A stretch of DNA of 58,601 nt from JAZKSG01 sp036626215 (GTDB lineage: Archaea; Thermoplasmatota; E2; DHVEG-1), in assembly GCA_036626215.1 (NCBI GenBank), contig JAZKSG010000003.1, forward strand, positions 1 to 58,601, written 5' to 3'. A program made the position numbers and the translations under genes. Below the pieces are notes generated by a model. That model was not told the origin of the DNA and ran no database searches. It saw only the letters and a program-made list of their open reading frames with translations. Below, piece by piece: positions 8,367 through 15,827 of this stretch. Numbering within the stretch: position 1 is the stretch's first letter; every line of letters starts with the position of its first letter.

Positions 8367-8594
8367 TTACAGAAATTTAAAAGATGCTTCATGTTCATCT
8401 ACTCTTTTGGCACCGTATCTCAAAATAGTATTCTCTGTTTCTTTAACTTGTTGTGTTTTTAAACCTGTTCTTTTCAATATCAGTTCATCTTTTTCATTAT
8501 AAATTTTTACTATTCCTTTTTCTACACAGGTTATAGCTTTCATCGGCTTGCCGTTTTGTAACCAGATCCATATTCTTATTTTAGGCTTGCTCAT
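8367..8594 (-). CDS. Small protein of unknown function (75 aa)
   Basis: I do not recognise the family. It is a small, basic, mainly beta protein with no membrane segment: two early strands (RIWIWLQNG and KAITCVEKGIVKIYN), a helix rich in Lys/Thr/Gln and a C-terminal strand. A TATA-like ATTTATATAG at about 8648-8657 and a GAGGTG Shine-Dalgarno near 8612 (minus strand) support real expression. It stands alone between the pilin-like operon and the KaiC-like gene, and is divergent from the latter. Nothing in the sequence gives its function. Confidence 0.65.
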   Translation of the reverse strand: MSKPKIRIWIWLQNGKPMKAITCVEKGIVKIYNEKDELILKRTGLKTQQVKETENTILRYGAKRVDEHEASFKFL

Positions 8595-8794
8595 AACTAA
8601 GGAAGCACCTCAGATACACTATCTTCACTATTATTTTTATTTTTTTAACTATATAAATATTTCTGAACAACTCTTTCCCTATATATAAATATAAAGGAAG
8701 AAAAAACAAAAAAACACATTTTTTATATATTTAAAATATTAAAAAAGCCGGATATGAAGCATCCATTAATCCCAACAACTCCCTCCATAACAAC

Positions 8795-8808
8795 ATAATA
8801 TATATAAG
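8795..8808 (+). promoter_or_regulatory. Promoter of the KaiC-like gene
   Basis: AATATATATAAGAG is a strong TATA element about 75 nt before ATG 8877. A GGGATGG ribosome-binding sequence lies at 8860-8866. The 8595-8876 gap holds the two divergent promoters and AT-rich sequence; no gene is seen in it. Confidence 0.5.
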
Positions 8809-8876
8809 AGTGTGACACTATACGAGAAATAACAAAATAGCAAAATAAATAACATAGATGGGATGGTTAATCTAAA

Positions 8877-9596
8877 ATGGAGAGATTAAAAACCGGCATA
8901 GACGGATTAGATAACATAATAGATGGAGGAGTACCAAAAAATTCTATAACTTTGGTATCTGGCCCACCAGGCGGAGGAAAAAGCATTTTTTGTTTCCAAT
9001 TTCTCTATGAAGGAGCAAAAAACGGAGAGAAAGGATTATTTTTGACTCTTGACAAAAAAATAGAAGGACTTCTAACTCAAGCCGAAGAACTAGATCTAGA
9101 TTTCAAACCCTTTATTGATAAAGGAAATGTTAAATTCCGTTTTTTAAACATTAACCAAAAACTTGTCTATGAAAGCATGACCAACGAAATATTGTCTGGA
9201 GAATACGACAGGATAGTTCTTGACTCTATAACACCTCTATCAGAGATGCCAATCTATCTAAGAAAAATGGAGAGTCATGACGACATCAACATTATAAACT
9301 CAGAGGATTTCCCCTCAGATAAAAAACTCCCTACAAAAAGACTTCATCTAAGATACATCATGAACGCTCTAGAAACATCAAAATCCACTTCCATAGTAAC
9401 CTCAGAGCTACCCTACGGATCAACCCAACTCTCCAGAGATGGAGTATCAGAGTTTCTTGCAGACGGAGTAATAACATTAAGCCTAGATCCAACGATGAAC
9501 CGCAGAAAACTTTCTGTGTTCAAGATGAGAAACACTAAACACACCCTTAAACCACAAGAAATGAAGATAGACCAGGGCGGAATAAAAATAGTATAA
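8877..9596 (+). CDS. KaiC-like RecA-superfamily ATPase, single domain
   Basis: A 239-aa one-domain KaiC/RadA-type ATPase. The N-terminal TGIDGLDNIIDGG motif is typical of the family. Walker A (GPPGGGKS) is at residues 29-36 and Walker B (DRIVLDS) at 111-117, then a RKLSVFKMRNTKH segment. Archaea carry many such proteins, several linked to taxis, motility or two-component signalling, but the role of this one is unknown. It has one domain instead of the two of cyanobacterial KaiC. It is followed after 19 nt by the membrane methyltransferase-like gene and is probably co-transcribed with it. Confidence 0.9.
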   Translation: MERLKTGIDGLDNIIDGGVPKNSITLVSGPPGGGKSIFCFQFLYEGAKNGEKGLFLTLDKKIEGLLTQAEELDLDFKPFIDKGNVKFRFLNINQKLVYESMTNEILSGEYDRIVLDSITPLSEMPIYLRKMESHDDINIINSEDFPSDKKLPTKRLHLRYIMNALETSKSTSIVTSELPYGSTQLSRDGVSEFLADGVITLSLDPTMNRRKLSVFKMRNTKHTLKPQEMKIDQGGIKIV

Positions 9597-9615
9597 AAAG
9601 AAAGCGAACGAAGAG

Positions 9616-10089
9616 ATGTTTTTTCTAGAATATAAACCTCCAAAAAAACTCAGAGCTTTATTTATAGCCCACTATGCCCCATTACTCCTGATCATATTGA
9701 TTGGGCCATTAACTGCGATATATGGAGTCTGGAAAATACCTATAAAAATGATATATAGTATAATAATAGGTTTAACTACATTCATTATTGGGAGCTACGT
9801 CTATTTTAAATGGGAGATCTTCTGGCATAAAAACTACCATGGCCAGCTGGTAACAGAAGGTATATTCAATAAAATAAGACATCCACATTATACATCACTA
9901 TTGATTGTAGGGTATGGTTTAGCCTTCTTTTTTTGTTCCACAGCAGCGTTACTAATAGCTACACTAGCTATACCTATAATGATATGGAGTATTCTTGACG
10001 AAGAAAAAATTCTACTTAAGAAATATGGAGAAGAGTATCGGAAATATATGGAAAAAGTTCCATGGAGAATTATACCAAAAATATTCTAA
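9616..10089 (+). CDS. Isoprenylcysteine carboxyl methyltransferase-like membrane protein
   Basis: A 157-aa integral membrane protein with about four hydrophobic segments. The C-terminal half has the ICMT/PEMT signature: VTEGIFNKIRHPHYTSLL, a hydrophobic hairpin, then LDEEKILLKKYGEEYRKY. In the family this part binds S-adenosylmethionine at the membrane face and methylates lipid-like or isoprenyl acceptors. The acceptor here is unknown, since archaea do not prenylate proteins in the eukaryotic manner; a lipid is possible. It shares an operon with the KaiC-like ATPase. Confidence 0.88.
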   Translation: MFFLEYKPPKKLRALFIAHYAPLLLIILIGPLTAIYGVWKIPIKMIYSIIIGLTTFIIGSYVYFKWEIFWHKNYHGQLVTEGIFNKIRHPHYTSLLIVGYGLAFFFCSTAALLIATLAIPIMIWSILDEEKILLKKYGEEYRKYMEKVPWRIIPKIF

Positions 10090-10150
10090 ACCGTATATCT
10101 AAAGTAAAAAGCTTTTTCAAAGTGAGAAAAGGGAGTTATTCTCAAAAACA

Positions 10151-10158
10151 TTTATATA
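10151..10158 (+). promoter_or_regulatory. Promoter of the ribosomal protein superoperon
   Basis: TTTATATA at 10151-10158 is the best TATA element before rpl3. It predicts a start near 10180 and so an unusually long 5' leader of about 200 nt. No better TATA lies between it and ATG 10384. Confidence 0.6.
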
Positions 10159-10179
10159 TCACACCCCTAATGCATTCTC

Positions 10180-10383
10180 TCTCTGTCTACACCAGACATT
10201 AAACCCGGGCAATATCTGCCTAAAGATAACCCGTTTTCAAACAACCATCTCAAAGATTTTAGGTTTGTTTGAAAAAATGTCACGGTATAGATAACACGAA
10301 ACGCACCTAAATGAAGTGTAACTGTATCGGTTATCTTTACCTCTGTTAAAAAAGCGTATTTGAAAGTATAGAGGTTATTTACA
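10180..10383 (+). ncRNA. Structured 5' leader of rpl3 operon, candidate cis-regulatory RNA
   Basis: The leader folds by eye into a three-way junction. P1 pairs 10221-10231 with 10329-10339 (11 bp). Inside it P2 pairs 10234-10246 with 10262-10275 (13 bp, one bulge) and P3 pairs 10283-10290 with 10322-10329 (8 bp, two G-U). Directly after P1, ACCTCTGT at 10339-10346 pairs with ATAGAGGT at 10368-10375, covering the GAGGT Shine-Dalgarno of rpl3. A second copy of AGATAAC at 10289-10295 can pair with 10330-10336 and would break P1 and P3. This looks like a sensing domain plus a translation switch; the ligand could be a ribosomal protein. No folding program was run. Confidence 0.5.
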
Positions 10384-11379
10384 ATGCCAGAAACGCATCA
10401 TCCAAAAAGAGGATCAAAAGGCTTTTCGCCGAGAAAGAGAGCTAGGAAAGAAACCCCTCAGATTAAAAGTTGGCCTGAAAGGGAAGGCAAAAAACCAAAG
10501 ATACAGGGTTTCCTTGGTTATAAAGCAGGTATGACTCATGTTTTCATGGTAGACTACAGACCTACATCAACAACTTCTGGAAAAGAGGTTAGAGAAGCAG
10601 TAACAGTCGTTGAAACACCGCCATTAAAAATCGCAGCAGTGAGAACATACAAAAAAACAGCTCATGGTTTAAAAACTACTGGAGAAAAATGGGCTAAAAA
10701 CATAGATTCAAAACTATCAAAAAGACTACCCGTGCCTAAAGAGAACAAAAAAACAAAGTGGGATTTTACAAAAGATGCTGACGACATACGTGTAATAGTT
10801 TATACCCAACCTGAACTAGTCAGCGGCATACCTAAAAAAGTTCCAGAAGTCAGGGAACTCCGTATAGGCGGTGGAAGTATAGAAGAACGTATCAATTATG
10901 CCAAAGAAATCCTAGGTAAAGAAGTAAAAATTGATGATGTTATACAAGAAGGAGATATGCTTGACACTATAGCCGTAACCAAAGGAAAAGGTTTCCAAGG
11001 ACATGTTAAAAGATGGGGAGTCAAACTTTTAACCCATAAAAACTCCAAGCATAGACGTATGATAGGAAACCTAGGACCATGGCATCCTAACTGGGTACAA
11101 GCAACTGTACCTCAAGCAGGTCAAATGGGTTATCATCAAAGAACAGAATATAACAAACGTGTATTAAAAATAGGTGAAAACGGTGAAGAAATAACTCCAT
11201 CTGGCGGATTTAAAAAATATGGCAAAGTAAAAAACTCATATCTTATATTCCATGGTTCAATACCTGGCCCGTCTAAAAGAGTGATAGGTTTAAGAGACGC
11301 CATAAGATATAAACGTGGTGTAGAAGTTGAAAAACCAGAAATCACATATATTTCAACTACTAGTAAACAGGGTGTGTAA
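10384..11379 (+). CDS. rpl3: Large ribosomal subunit protein L3
   Basis: A 331-aa archaeal/eukaryotic-type L3, which binds 23S rRNA early in assembly and reaches toward the peptidyl-transferase centre. The N-terminal basic extension, the GFLGYKAGMTHV motif (about residue 42), KGKGFQGHVKRWG (about 204) and the GNLGPWHPNW segment mark the family. First gene of the cluster. The GAGGT Shine-Dalgarno at 10371-10375 lies in a potential hairpin with the leader. Four bases separate it from rpl4. Confidence 0.98.
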   Translation: MPETHHPKRGSKGFSPRKRARKETPQIKSWPEREGKKPKIQGFLGYKAGMTHVFMVDYRPTSTTSGKEVREAVTVVETPPLKIAAVRTYKKTAHGLKTTGEKWAKNIDSKLSKRLPVPKENKKTKWDFTKDADDIRVIVYTQPELVSGIPKKVPEVRELRIGGGSIEERINYAKEILGKEVKIDDVIQEGDMLDTIAVTKGKGFQGHVKRWGVKLLTHKNSKHRRMIGNLGPWHPNWVQATVPQAGQMGYHQRTEYNKRVLKIGENGEEITPSGGFKKYGKVKNSYLIFHGSIPGPSKRVIGLRDAIRYKRGVEVEKPEITYISTTSKQGV

Positions 11380-11382
11380 TAA

Positions 11383-12150
11383 ATGACAAAAGTAAATGTT
11401 TATCAGATTGACGGCAGCTCAAAAACAAAAATTGATCTACCAGAGGTATTCAACACTCCATACCGTCCAGATATCATAAAGAAATCATTTAACATTTTAA
11501 GATCAAACAAAAGACAACCATATGGACCAGATCCTAGAGCAGGAGCTAAACACGCTACTCAATACATCGGTAAAGGACACGGAATGAGTAGAGTACCACG
11601 TATAAACCAAGATCCACGAAACCGAGCAGCATTAGCACCAGGTGTAGTAGGAGGAAGACGAGCACATCCGCCTAAAACAGAGAAAATATGGAAAGAAAAA
11701 ATGAATAAAAAAGAAAGAAAAATAGCACATAACTCTGCTATAGCCTCAACTACCGACAAAAACCTGGCGGAAAAAAGAGGTCATAACTTTAAAAAAGACA
11801 TTACACTCCCGATCGTTATTGAAAACAAATTTGAAAAAATAAAGAAGACGCAAGATGCAGTCAAAATATTCAAAGAAATAGGGATATACGACGACGTTCT
11901 ACGAGCTAAAAACGGTAGACATATCAGAGCAGGTAAAGGAAAAATGAGAGGACGAAAATACAAAACACCTAGATCAGTGTTGGTGGTTTCAACCAAAGAT
12001 GACGTAAAAAAAGCCTGTCGTAACCTTCCAGGTGTAGACGTAGCTTCACCAGAGCAAATACGTGTAGATTATTTAGCGCCGGGTGGAACCCCGGGTAGGC
12101 TTACAGTGATCACTGAAGCCGCTCTCAAAAAAATAGGGGGCGAAAACTGA
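11383..12150 (+). CDS. rpl4: Large ribosomal subunit protein L4
   Basis: A 255-aa archaeal-type L4 (L1e family), which binds 23S rRNA and lines the exit tunnel with its long loop. The RQPYGPDPRAGAKHATQ segment and the GMSRVPR...GGRRAHPPK loop (about residues 65-100) are diagnostic, as is the late RSVLVVSTKDDVKKACRNLPG part. In bacteria L4 also represses its own operon; whether it acts on the leader here is unknown. Its TGA overlaps the ATG of rpl23. Confidence 0.98.
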   Translation: MTKVNVYQIDGSSKTKIDLPEVFNTPYRPDIIKKSFNILRSNKRQPYGPDPRAGAKHATQYIGKGHGMSRVPRINQDPRNRAALAPGVVGGRRAHPPKTEKIWKEKMNKKERKIAHNSAIASTTDKNLAEKRGHNFKKDITLPIVIENKFEKIKKTQDAVKIFKEIGIYDDVLRAKNGRHIRAGKGKMRGRKYKTPRSVLVVSTKDDVKKACRNLPGVDVASPEQIRVDYLAPGGTPGRLTVITEAALKKIGGEN

Positions 12151-12410
12151 TGATGGATCCATATAAAATCGTGTTTCATCCCTATGTAACTGAAAAAACT
12201 ATGGATTTAATGGATAACAACAACTCTTTGGAATTCATAGTTAAACGGACTGCTACAAAAAAACAGGTTAAATATGCTGTGGAACGTTTATTTGACGCTG
12301 AAGTAATGAAAGTTAACACACGTATAGCTAAAGATGGGAAACATGCTATAGTTAAATTTGCTCCTGAAGTAAAGGCAGAAGATATAGGAATGAGGATAGG
12401 TATATTCTAA
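12150..12410 (+). CDS. rpl23: Large ribosomal subunit protein L23
   Basis: An 86-aa L23, located at the tunnel exit and the docking site for SRP and chaperones. The HPYVTEKTMDLMD start, the LEFIVKRTATKKQVKYAVE helix and the KVNTRIAKDGKHAIVKF strand are typical. Two consecutive ATGs (12150 and 12153) can start it; the first overlaps the rpl4 stop. Confidence 0.97.
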   Translation: MMDPYKIVFHPYVTEKTMDLMDNNNSLEFIVKRTATKKQVKYAVERLFDAEVMKVNTRIAKDGKHAIVKFAPEVKAEDIGMRIGIF

Positions 12411-12448
12411 AATAGATATTGTCAACTATTTGAGAGGTTTGAAGATTT

Positions 12449-13159
12449 ATGGGTAAAAGAATAATCACAAGAAGAAGAGGACGTCAAAAAGGACGATTTA
12501 CAGTCCCTTCACATCGATTTAAAGGAAGGATAAACTATCCGAACTTTGAAGCAGATAAAGGAATAATTTCAGATATATTCCATGATCCAGGGCATACAGC
12601 TCCATTAGCCACAGTAAGATTTGACTCTGGAGAAGAAATAAAAATACCTGCTCCTGAAGGAGCACAAGTTGGAGAAGAAATAAATTTTACAAAAAAGAAA
12701 CAAGGGCAAAAAAAAGGGAATGTTTTACCTATCGGTAAAATAACTGAAGGAGCACCAGTATACAATATAGAGCTTTCACCAGGTGACGGCGGTAAACTAG
12801 TTCGATCTGGAGGAACCAATGCAATAGTTGTTTCACAGAGTGGAAAGAAAACTGTTGTACAGCTGCCTTCAGGTAAATTTAAAACGTTAGATTCTGACTG
12901 CCGTGCTACCATTGGTGTAGCAGCAGGTGGCGGAAGAAAAGATAAACCGTTTCTTAAAGCTGGTAAAAAACATATTGCTCGTAAGAGAAGAGGAAGATTA
13001 TTCCCAAAAGTTCGAGGTATAGCAATGGATCCGGTAGATCATCCACATGGTGGAGGCGGCCATCAGCATATCGGGAAATCGACTACAGTTAGACGAAGTA
13101 CACCGCCTGGTAGAAAAGTTGGAAGTATATCTGCTAAAAAGACTGGAAGAGGTAAATAA
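12449..13159 (+). CDS. rpl2: Large ribosomal subunit protein L2
   Basis: A 236-aa archaeal L2, needed for subunit joining and peptidyl-transferase activity. The central OB/SH3 domains are present, and the C-terminal VRGIAMDPVDHPHGGGGHQH motif carries the conserved His close to the active centre. A 38-nt gap after rpl23 contains a small AAATAG/CTATTT inverted repeat and a GAGGT ribosome-binding site. Three bases separate it from rps19. Confidence 0.98.
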   Translation: MGKRIITRRRGRQKGRFTVPSHRFKGRINYPNFEADKGIISDIFHDPGHTAPLATVRFDSGEEIKIPAPEGAQVGEEINFTKKKQGQKKGNVLPIGKITEGAPVYNIELSPGDGGKLVRSGGTNAIVVSQSGKKTVVQLPSGKFKTLDSDCRATIGVAAGGGRKDKPFLKAGKKHIARKRRGRLFPKVRGIAMDPVDHPHGGGGHQHIGKSTTVRRSTPPGRKVGSISAKKTGRGK

Positions 13160-13161
13160 AC

Positions 13162-13596
13162 ATGGCTAAGAGTAGGAGACAAAGGAAAAGAAGGAAAAAA
13201 ATTGAGTTCAAAAAGAAGGAGTTCAAATATCGAGGTTTAACTCTTGAAGAACTTAAAGATCTTTCAATTGAAGAGTTTATGTCTTTACTTCCAGCAAGAA
13301 AAAGAAGGTCCCTTAAAAAAGGTTTAACTAGAACTCAGAATAAATTACTTAAAGACATTGAAAACGCTAGTGAAGATGAACCCATAAAGACGCACTGTAG
13401 AGATATGGTGATTCTGCCGAGTTTCGTTGGCCATCAGATACATATTCATAACGGAAAAGAGTTTAAGAGAGTCGATATTAAACCAGGGATGATAGGCCAT
13501 TATCTAGGAGAGTTTGCATTGACTCGTAAAAAAGTTGAACATACTGGCCCCGGCATAGGAGCAACTCGTTCCTCTAAATTTATGCCATTAAAGTAG
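13162..13596 (+). CDS. rps19: Small ribosomal subunit protein S19
   Basis: A 144-aa archaeal S19 (uS19), at the head of the 30S subunit near the A-site finger. The N-terminus is a lysine/arginine-rich extension typical of archaea. The core shows KTHCRDMVILPSFVGHQI, then IHNGKEFKRVDIKPGMIGH, and FALTRK close to the end. It follows rpl2 after two bases. Confidence 0.97.
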   Translation: MAKSRRQRKRRKKIEFKKKEFKYRGLTLEELKDLSIEEFMSLLPARKRRSLKKGLTRTQNKLLKDIENASEDEPIKTHCRDMVILPSFVGHQIHIHNGKEFKRVDIKPGMIGHYLGEFALTRKKVEHTGPGIGATRSSKFMPLK

Positions 13597-13605
13597 TGAT
13601 ATAAT

Positions 13606-14049
13606 ATGAAGTATTCAAAAGATGTTGATCCGGATAAAACTGCAAAAGCATATGGATATGAACTTGAATGCTCAGTTAAAGATTCGAAGAATCTAGCTTA
13701 TGCTATAAAAGGTAAAACTCTGGTAGATGCAAAAGAATATGTTCAAGAGATAATTGATAAAAAACGTGCTTTACCAAATGTTTACCACAAGAAAGGAAAA
13801 GGACATAAGAAAAATATGGGATCTGGTAGCTACCCGATTAAAGCCGCTAGACATATGCTTAAAACTCTGAAAAACGCTGAAAACAATGCTGAATACAAAG
13901 GATTTGACGCTGAAGCTATGAAACTAAAACATGTATCCACCTATGGTGGAAGAGTCACAAGAGGCATAACACCAAGAGCGTTTGGTAGAGCCACTGCAAA
14001 AAATAAGAAAACAACTAATATCGAAATAATTCTTGAAGAGGTTGAATAG
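13606..14049 (+). CDS. rpl22: Large ribosomal subunit protein L22
   Basis: A 147-aa uL22, which binds all domains of 23S rRNA and lines the exit tunnel. The archaeal form is recognised from the AKAYGYELECSVKDSKNLAY start, the LPNVYHKKGKGHK loop and the TYGGRVTRGITPRAFGRA tail that reaches into the tunnel. Standard position between rps19 and rps3. Confidence 0.97.
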   Translation: MKYSKDVDPDKTAKAYGYELECSVKDSKNLAYAIKGKTLVDAKEYVQEIIDKKRALPNVYHKKGKGHKKNMGSGSYPIKAARHMLKTLKNAENNAEYKGFDAEAMKLKHVSTYGGRVTRGITPRAFGRATAKNKKTTNIEIILEEVE

Positions 14050-14054
14050 TTAAA

Positions 14055-14948
14055 ATGGCTGGAGAACGAAGATTTATAAAAGAAAACACAAACCGCATAC
14101 TAATCAAAGAGTATATCATCAGAGAAATCGAAGGTGCAGGTTTCGGCGGTATGAATATACAGAGGACGCCAATGGGTACACGTATAAGTATAACTGTTGA
14201 AAGACCAGGGTTAGTGATAGGTAAAGGAGGAAGACGAGTTAAAGAACTCACTGCAAAAATCAAAAGGAAATTCAACGTAGAAAACCCTCAGATAGAGATT
14301 GAGGAAGCAGGAAAAAAATCTTCTCTCAACGCTCAGATAATGGCTGAAAAACTTGCTGGAGCATTGGAGAGAGGATGGCATTTTAGGCGAGCAGGACATT
14401 CCACTGTTAGAAGAATCATGGGTTCCGGAGCAAAAGGATGTCAAGTAATCATCGCTGGTAAACTAACAGGGTCTCGTCATAGAACCGAAAAATTCACAGA
14501 AGGTCATGTTAAATACTGTGGAGAAACAGCGAAAGAAGTCATGGATGAAGGATATGCAGTTGCAAAAATAAAAGCCGGAGTTTTAGGTGTAAAAGTCAGA
14601 GTAATGAAACCAGATGCTAAACTACCCGACGAAATAAATATAAAAACTGTTAAAGAACCCTCGGAAGAAGAGGAGAAAACCGAAGAAAAAACTGAAAAGA
14701 AAACAGAAAAACAGAAAGAAAGTAAAACCAAAAAACCAGAGAAAAAAACAGATATTAAAAAACTAACAGAGATTCAAGGAATCGGACCATCAGTAGTTAA
14801 ACGATTCAAAGAAGAAGGTGTAACCTCGGTGGAAGAAGTCTACGAGATGAATATAGACGAACTCTCATCAATAGAAGGAATAGGTCAAAAAACTGCAGAA
14901 AATATTATTAAACATTTACCAAAAATCCTAGAAGAGGATGAAAAATGA
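14055..14948 (+). CDS. rps3: Small ribosomal subunit protein S3 with charged linker and helix-hairpin-helix tail
   Basis: A 297-aa uS3. Residues 1-200 are the normal KH domain (GLVIGKGGRRVKELT) and C-terminal S3 domain. After residue 200 comes a Glu/Lys/Thr-rich linker (about 200-235) and then a helix-hairpin-helix pair (about 236-290) with IQGIGPSVVKRF and IEGIGQKTAENII. Archaeal S3 is usually 200-230 aa, so the last 70-90 residues are extra. The linker DNA is almost identical to part of rpl24. The HhH unit suggests extra RNA or DNA binding at the mRNA entry site. Overlaps rpl29 by four bases. Confidence 0.97.
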   Translation: MAGERRFIKENTNRILIKEYIIREIEGAGFGGMNIQRTPMGTRISITVERPGLVIGKGGRRVKELTAKIKRKFNVENPQIEIEEAGKKSSLNAQIMAEKLAGALERGWHFRRAGHSTVRRIMGSGAKGCQVIIAGKLTGSRHRTEKFTEGHVKYCGETAKEVMDEGYAVAKIKAGVLGVKVRVMKPDAKLPDEINIKTVKEPSEEEEKTEEKTEKKTEKQKESKTKKPEKKTDIKKLTEIQGIGPSVVKRFKEEGVTSVEEVYEMNIDELSSIEGIGQKTAENIIKHLPKILEEDEK

Positions 14949-15142
14949 GAACAAAAGAAATAAGAAAGCTTACTCCTGAAGAAAGAAAAGAAAAACTTGA
15001 AGAATTAAAAAATGAACTAATGCATGAAAGAGGAGTCGCAGCTATGGGTGGATCTCCACCATCCCCAGGTAAAATCCGACAGCTACGTCGGACTGTAGCA
15101 CGACTCCTAACCGTCATGCGGGAGGAAAGAGAAATAGAATGA
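14945..15142 (+). CDS. rpl29: Large ribosomal subunit protein L29
   Basis: A 65-aa uL29, a two-helix hairpin beside L23 at the tunnel exit. The EIRKLTPEERKEKLEELKNE helix and IRQLRRTVARLLTVMREE helix are diagnostic; the GSPPSPGK loop between them fits archaeal L29. It overlaps rps3 by four bases and the SUI1 gene by four bases, so translation is coupled. Confidence 0.96.
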   Translation: MRTKEIRKLTPEERKEKLEELKNELMHERGVAAMGGSPPSPGKIRQLRRTVARLLTVMREEREIE

Positions 15143-15438
15143 GTGAAATATGTCCAAAATGTGGTCTCCCAAAAGAAATCTGTGTATGTGAAGACATCGC
15201 AAGAGAACAACAAAAAATCACTATAGCTGTCGACAAACGTAGATATGGAAAGAAGATGACCGTGGTCGAAGGACTCAATCCAAACGAACTCGACATGGAT
15301 TCCCTGATAACAAAGTTGAAGAAAAAATGTGCAAGCGGCGGCACGATCAAAGAAGGAAAAATTGAGCTACAAGGCGACCACAGAGAAAAAGTTAAAGAAA
15401 CCCTAGAGAAAATGGGTTTCATAGTAGATGTAAAATAA
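15139..15438 (+). CDS. Translation initiation factor aIF1 (SUI1 family)
   Basis: A 99-aa SUI1/eIF1 homologue, which binds the 30S P-site region and enforces correct start-codon choice. An N-terminal zinc-ribbon-like CPKCGLPKEICVC stretch (residues 5-17) is followed by the SUI1 core: GKKMTVVEGLN, KKKCASGGTIKEGKIELQGDHR and a final strand. The position between rpl29 and rnp1 is standard in euryarchaea. It is the last gene before a 119-nt gap holding inverted repeats. Confidence 0.95.
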   Translation: MSEICPKCGLPKEICVCEDIAREQQKITIAVDKRRYGKKMTVVEGLNPNELDMDSLITKLKKKCASGGTIKEGKIELQGDHREKVKETLEKMGFIVDVK

Positions 15439-15456
15439 AAAGAATACGAAAGAACA

Positions 15457-15505
15457 TTGGTTTGAAACCAACTGGAATATTAAACATTTACAAGGGTTTT
15501 GAACC
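15457..15505 (+). promoter_or_regulatory. Pair of 11-bp inverted repeats before rnp1
   Basis: GGTTTGAAACC at 15459-15469 (part of a longer TTGG...CCAA palindrome, 15457-15471) and GGTTTTGAACC at 15495-15505 lie 36 nt apart, centre to centre. A TATA-like ATATTAAACATTT lies between them. They could be a twin operator for an internal promoter or two small RNA hairpins. A 5-bp hairpin (15536-15540 with 15547-15551) also touches the GAGGT Shine-Dalgarno of rnp1. Confidence 0.4.
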
Positions 15506-15557
15506 AAAAAGACAAAAAATACAAAACAAAAAAGTTTGACTGAGAGGTCAACATAAA

Positions 15558-15827
15558 ATGAATAAAAAAACACTGGCGAAAGGTGAACTTATAGGTCGCC
15601 GTGTTAAAATAAAAAATTGCGACGACCCTACATGGGAAAACCGAGTTGGTGTAATTGTTGACGAAACAAAAAACACTTTCCTCATAGAAAATGAGGAAAC
15701 CAATGAAGTTAAAAGAATTGCGAAAAAAATCGCATCATTCGAATTTAAGAATAATGACGATAAAACCGTTGTGATCGACGGTCAAAAAATAATATATCGC
15801 CCTGAAGATAGAATAAAAAAATGTTAG
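15558..15827 (+). CDS. rnp1: Ribonuclease P protein component 1 (Rpp29/Pop4 homologue)
   Basis: An 89-aa archaeal p29 subunit of RNase P, which matures tRNA 5' ends. The Sm-like barrel shows LIGRRVKIKNCDDPTWENRVGV early and VKRIAKKIASFEF in the middle, ending with IIYRPEDRI. The place between aIF1 and rps17 is standard. A 119-nt upstream gap with palindromes suggests it may have its own promoter inside the operon. Its 3' end overlaps the first ATG of rps17 by seven bases. Confidence 0.94.
   Translation: MNKKTLAKGELIGRRVKIKNCDDPTWENRVGVIVDETKNTFLIENEETNEVKRIAKKIASFEFKNNDDKTVVIDGQKIIYRPEDRIKKC

Noticed and set aside
10180..10383. 5S rRNA or another known structural RNA, because a three-way junction of about 119 nt resembles 5S rRNA
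   Set aside because: The conserved 5S loop sequences are absent, the stems are AT-rich, and the SD-covering hairpin and direct link to rpl3 fit a leader better. It is not SRP RNA or RNase P RNA by size and motifs.
12535..12912. Long minus-strand open frame inside rpl2
   Set aside because: Shadow frame; rpl2 is unmistakable and no regulatory signals precede the antisense frame.
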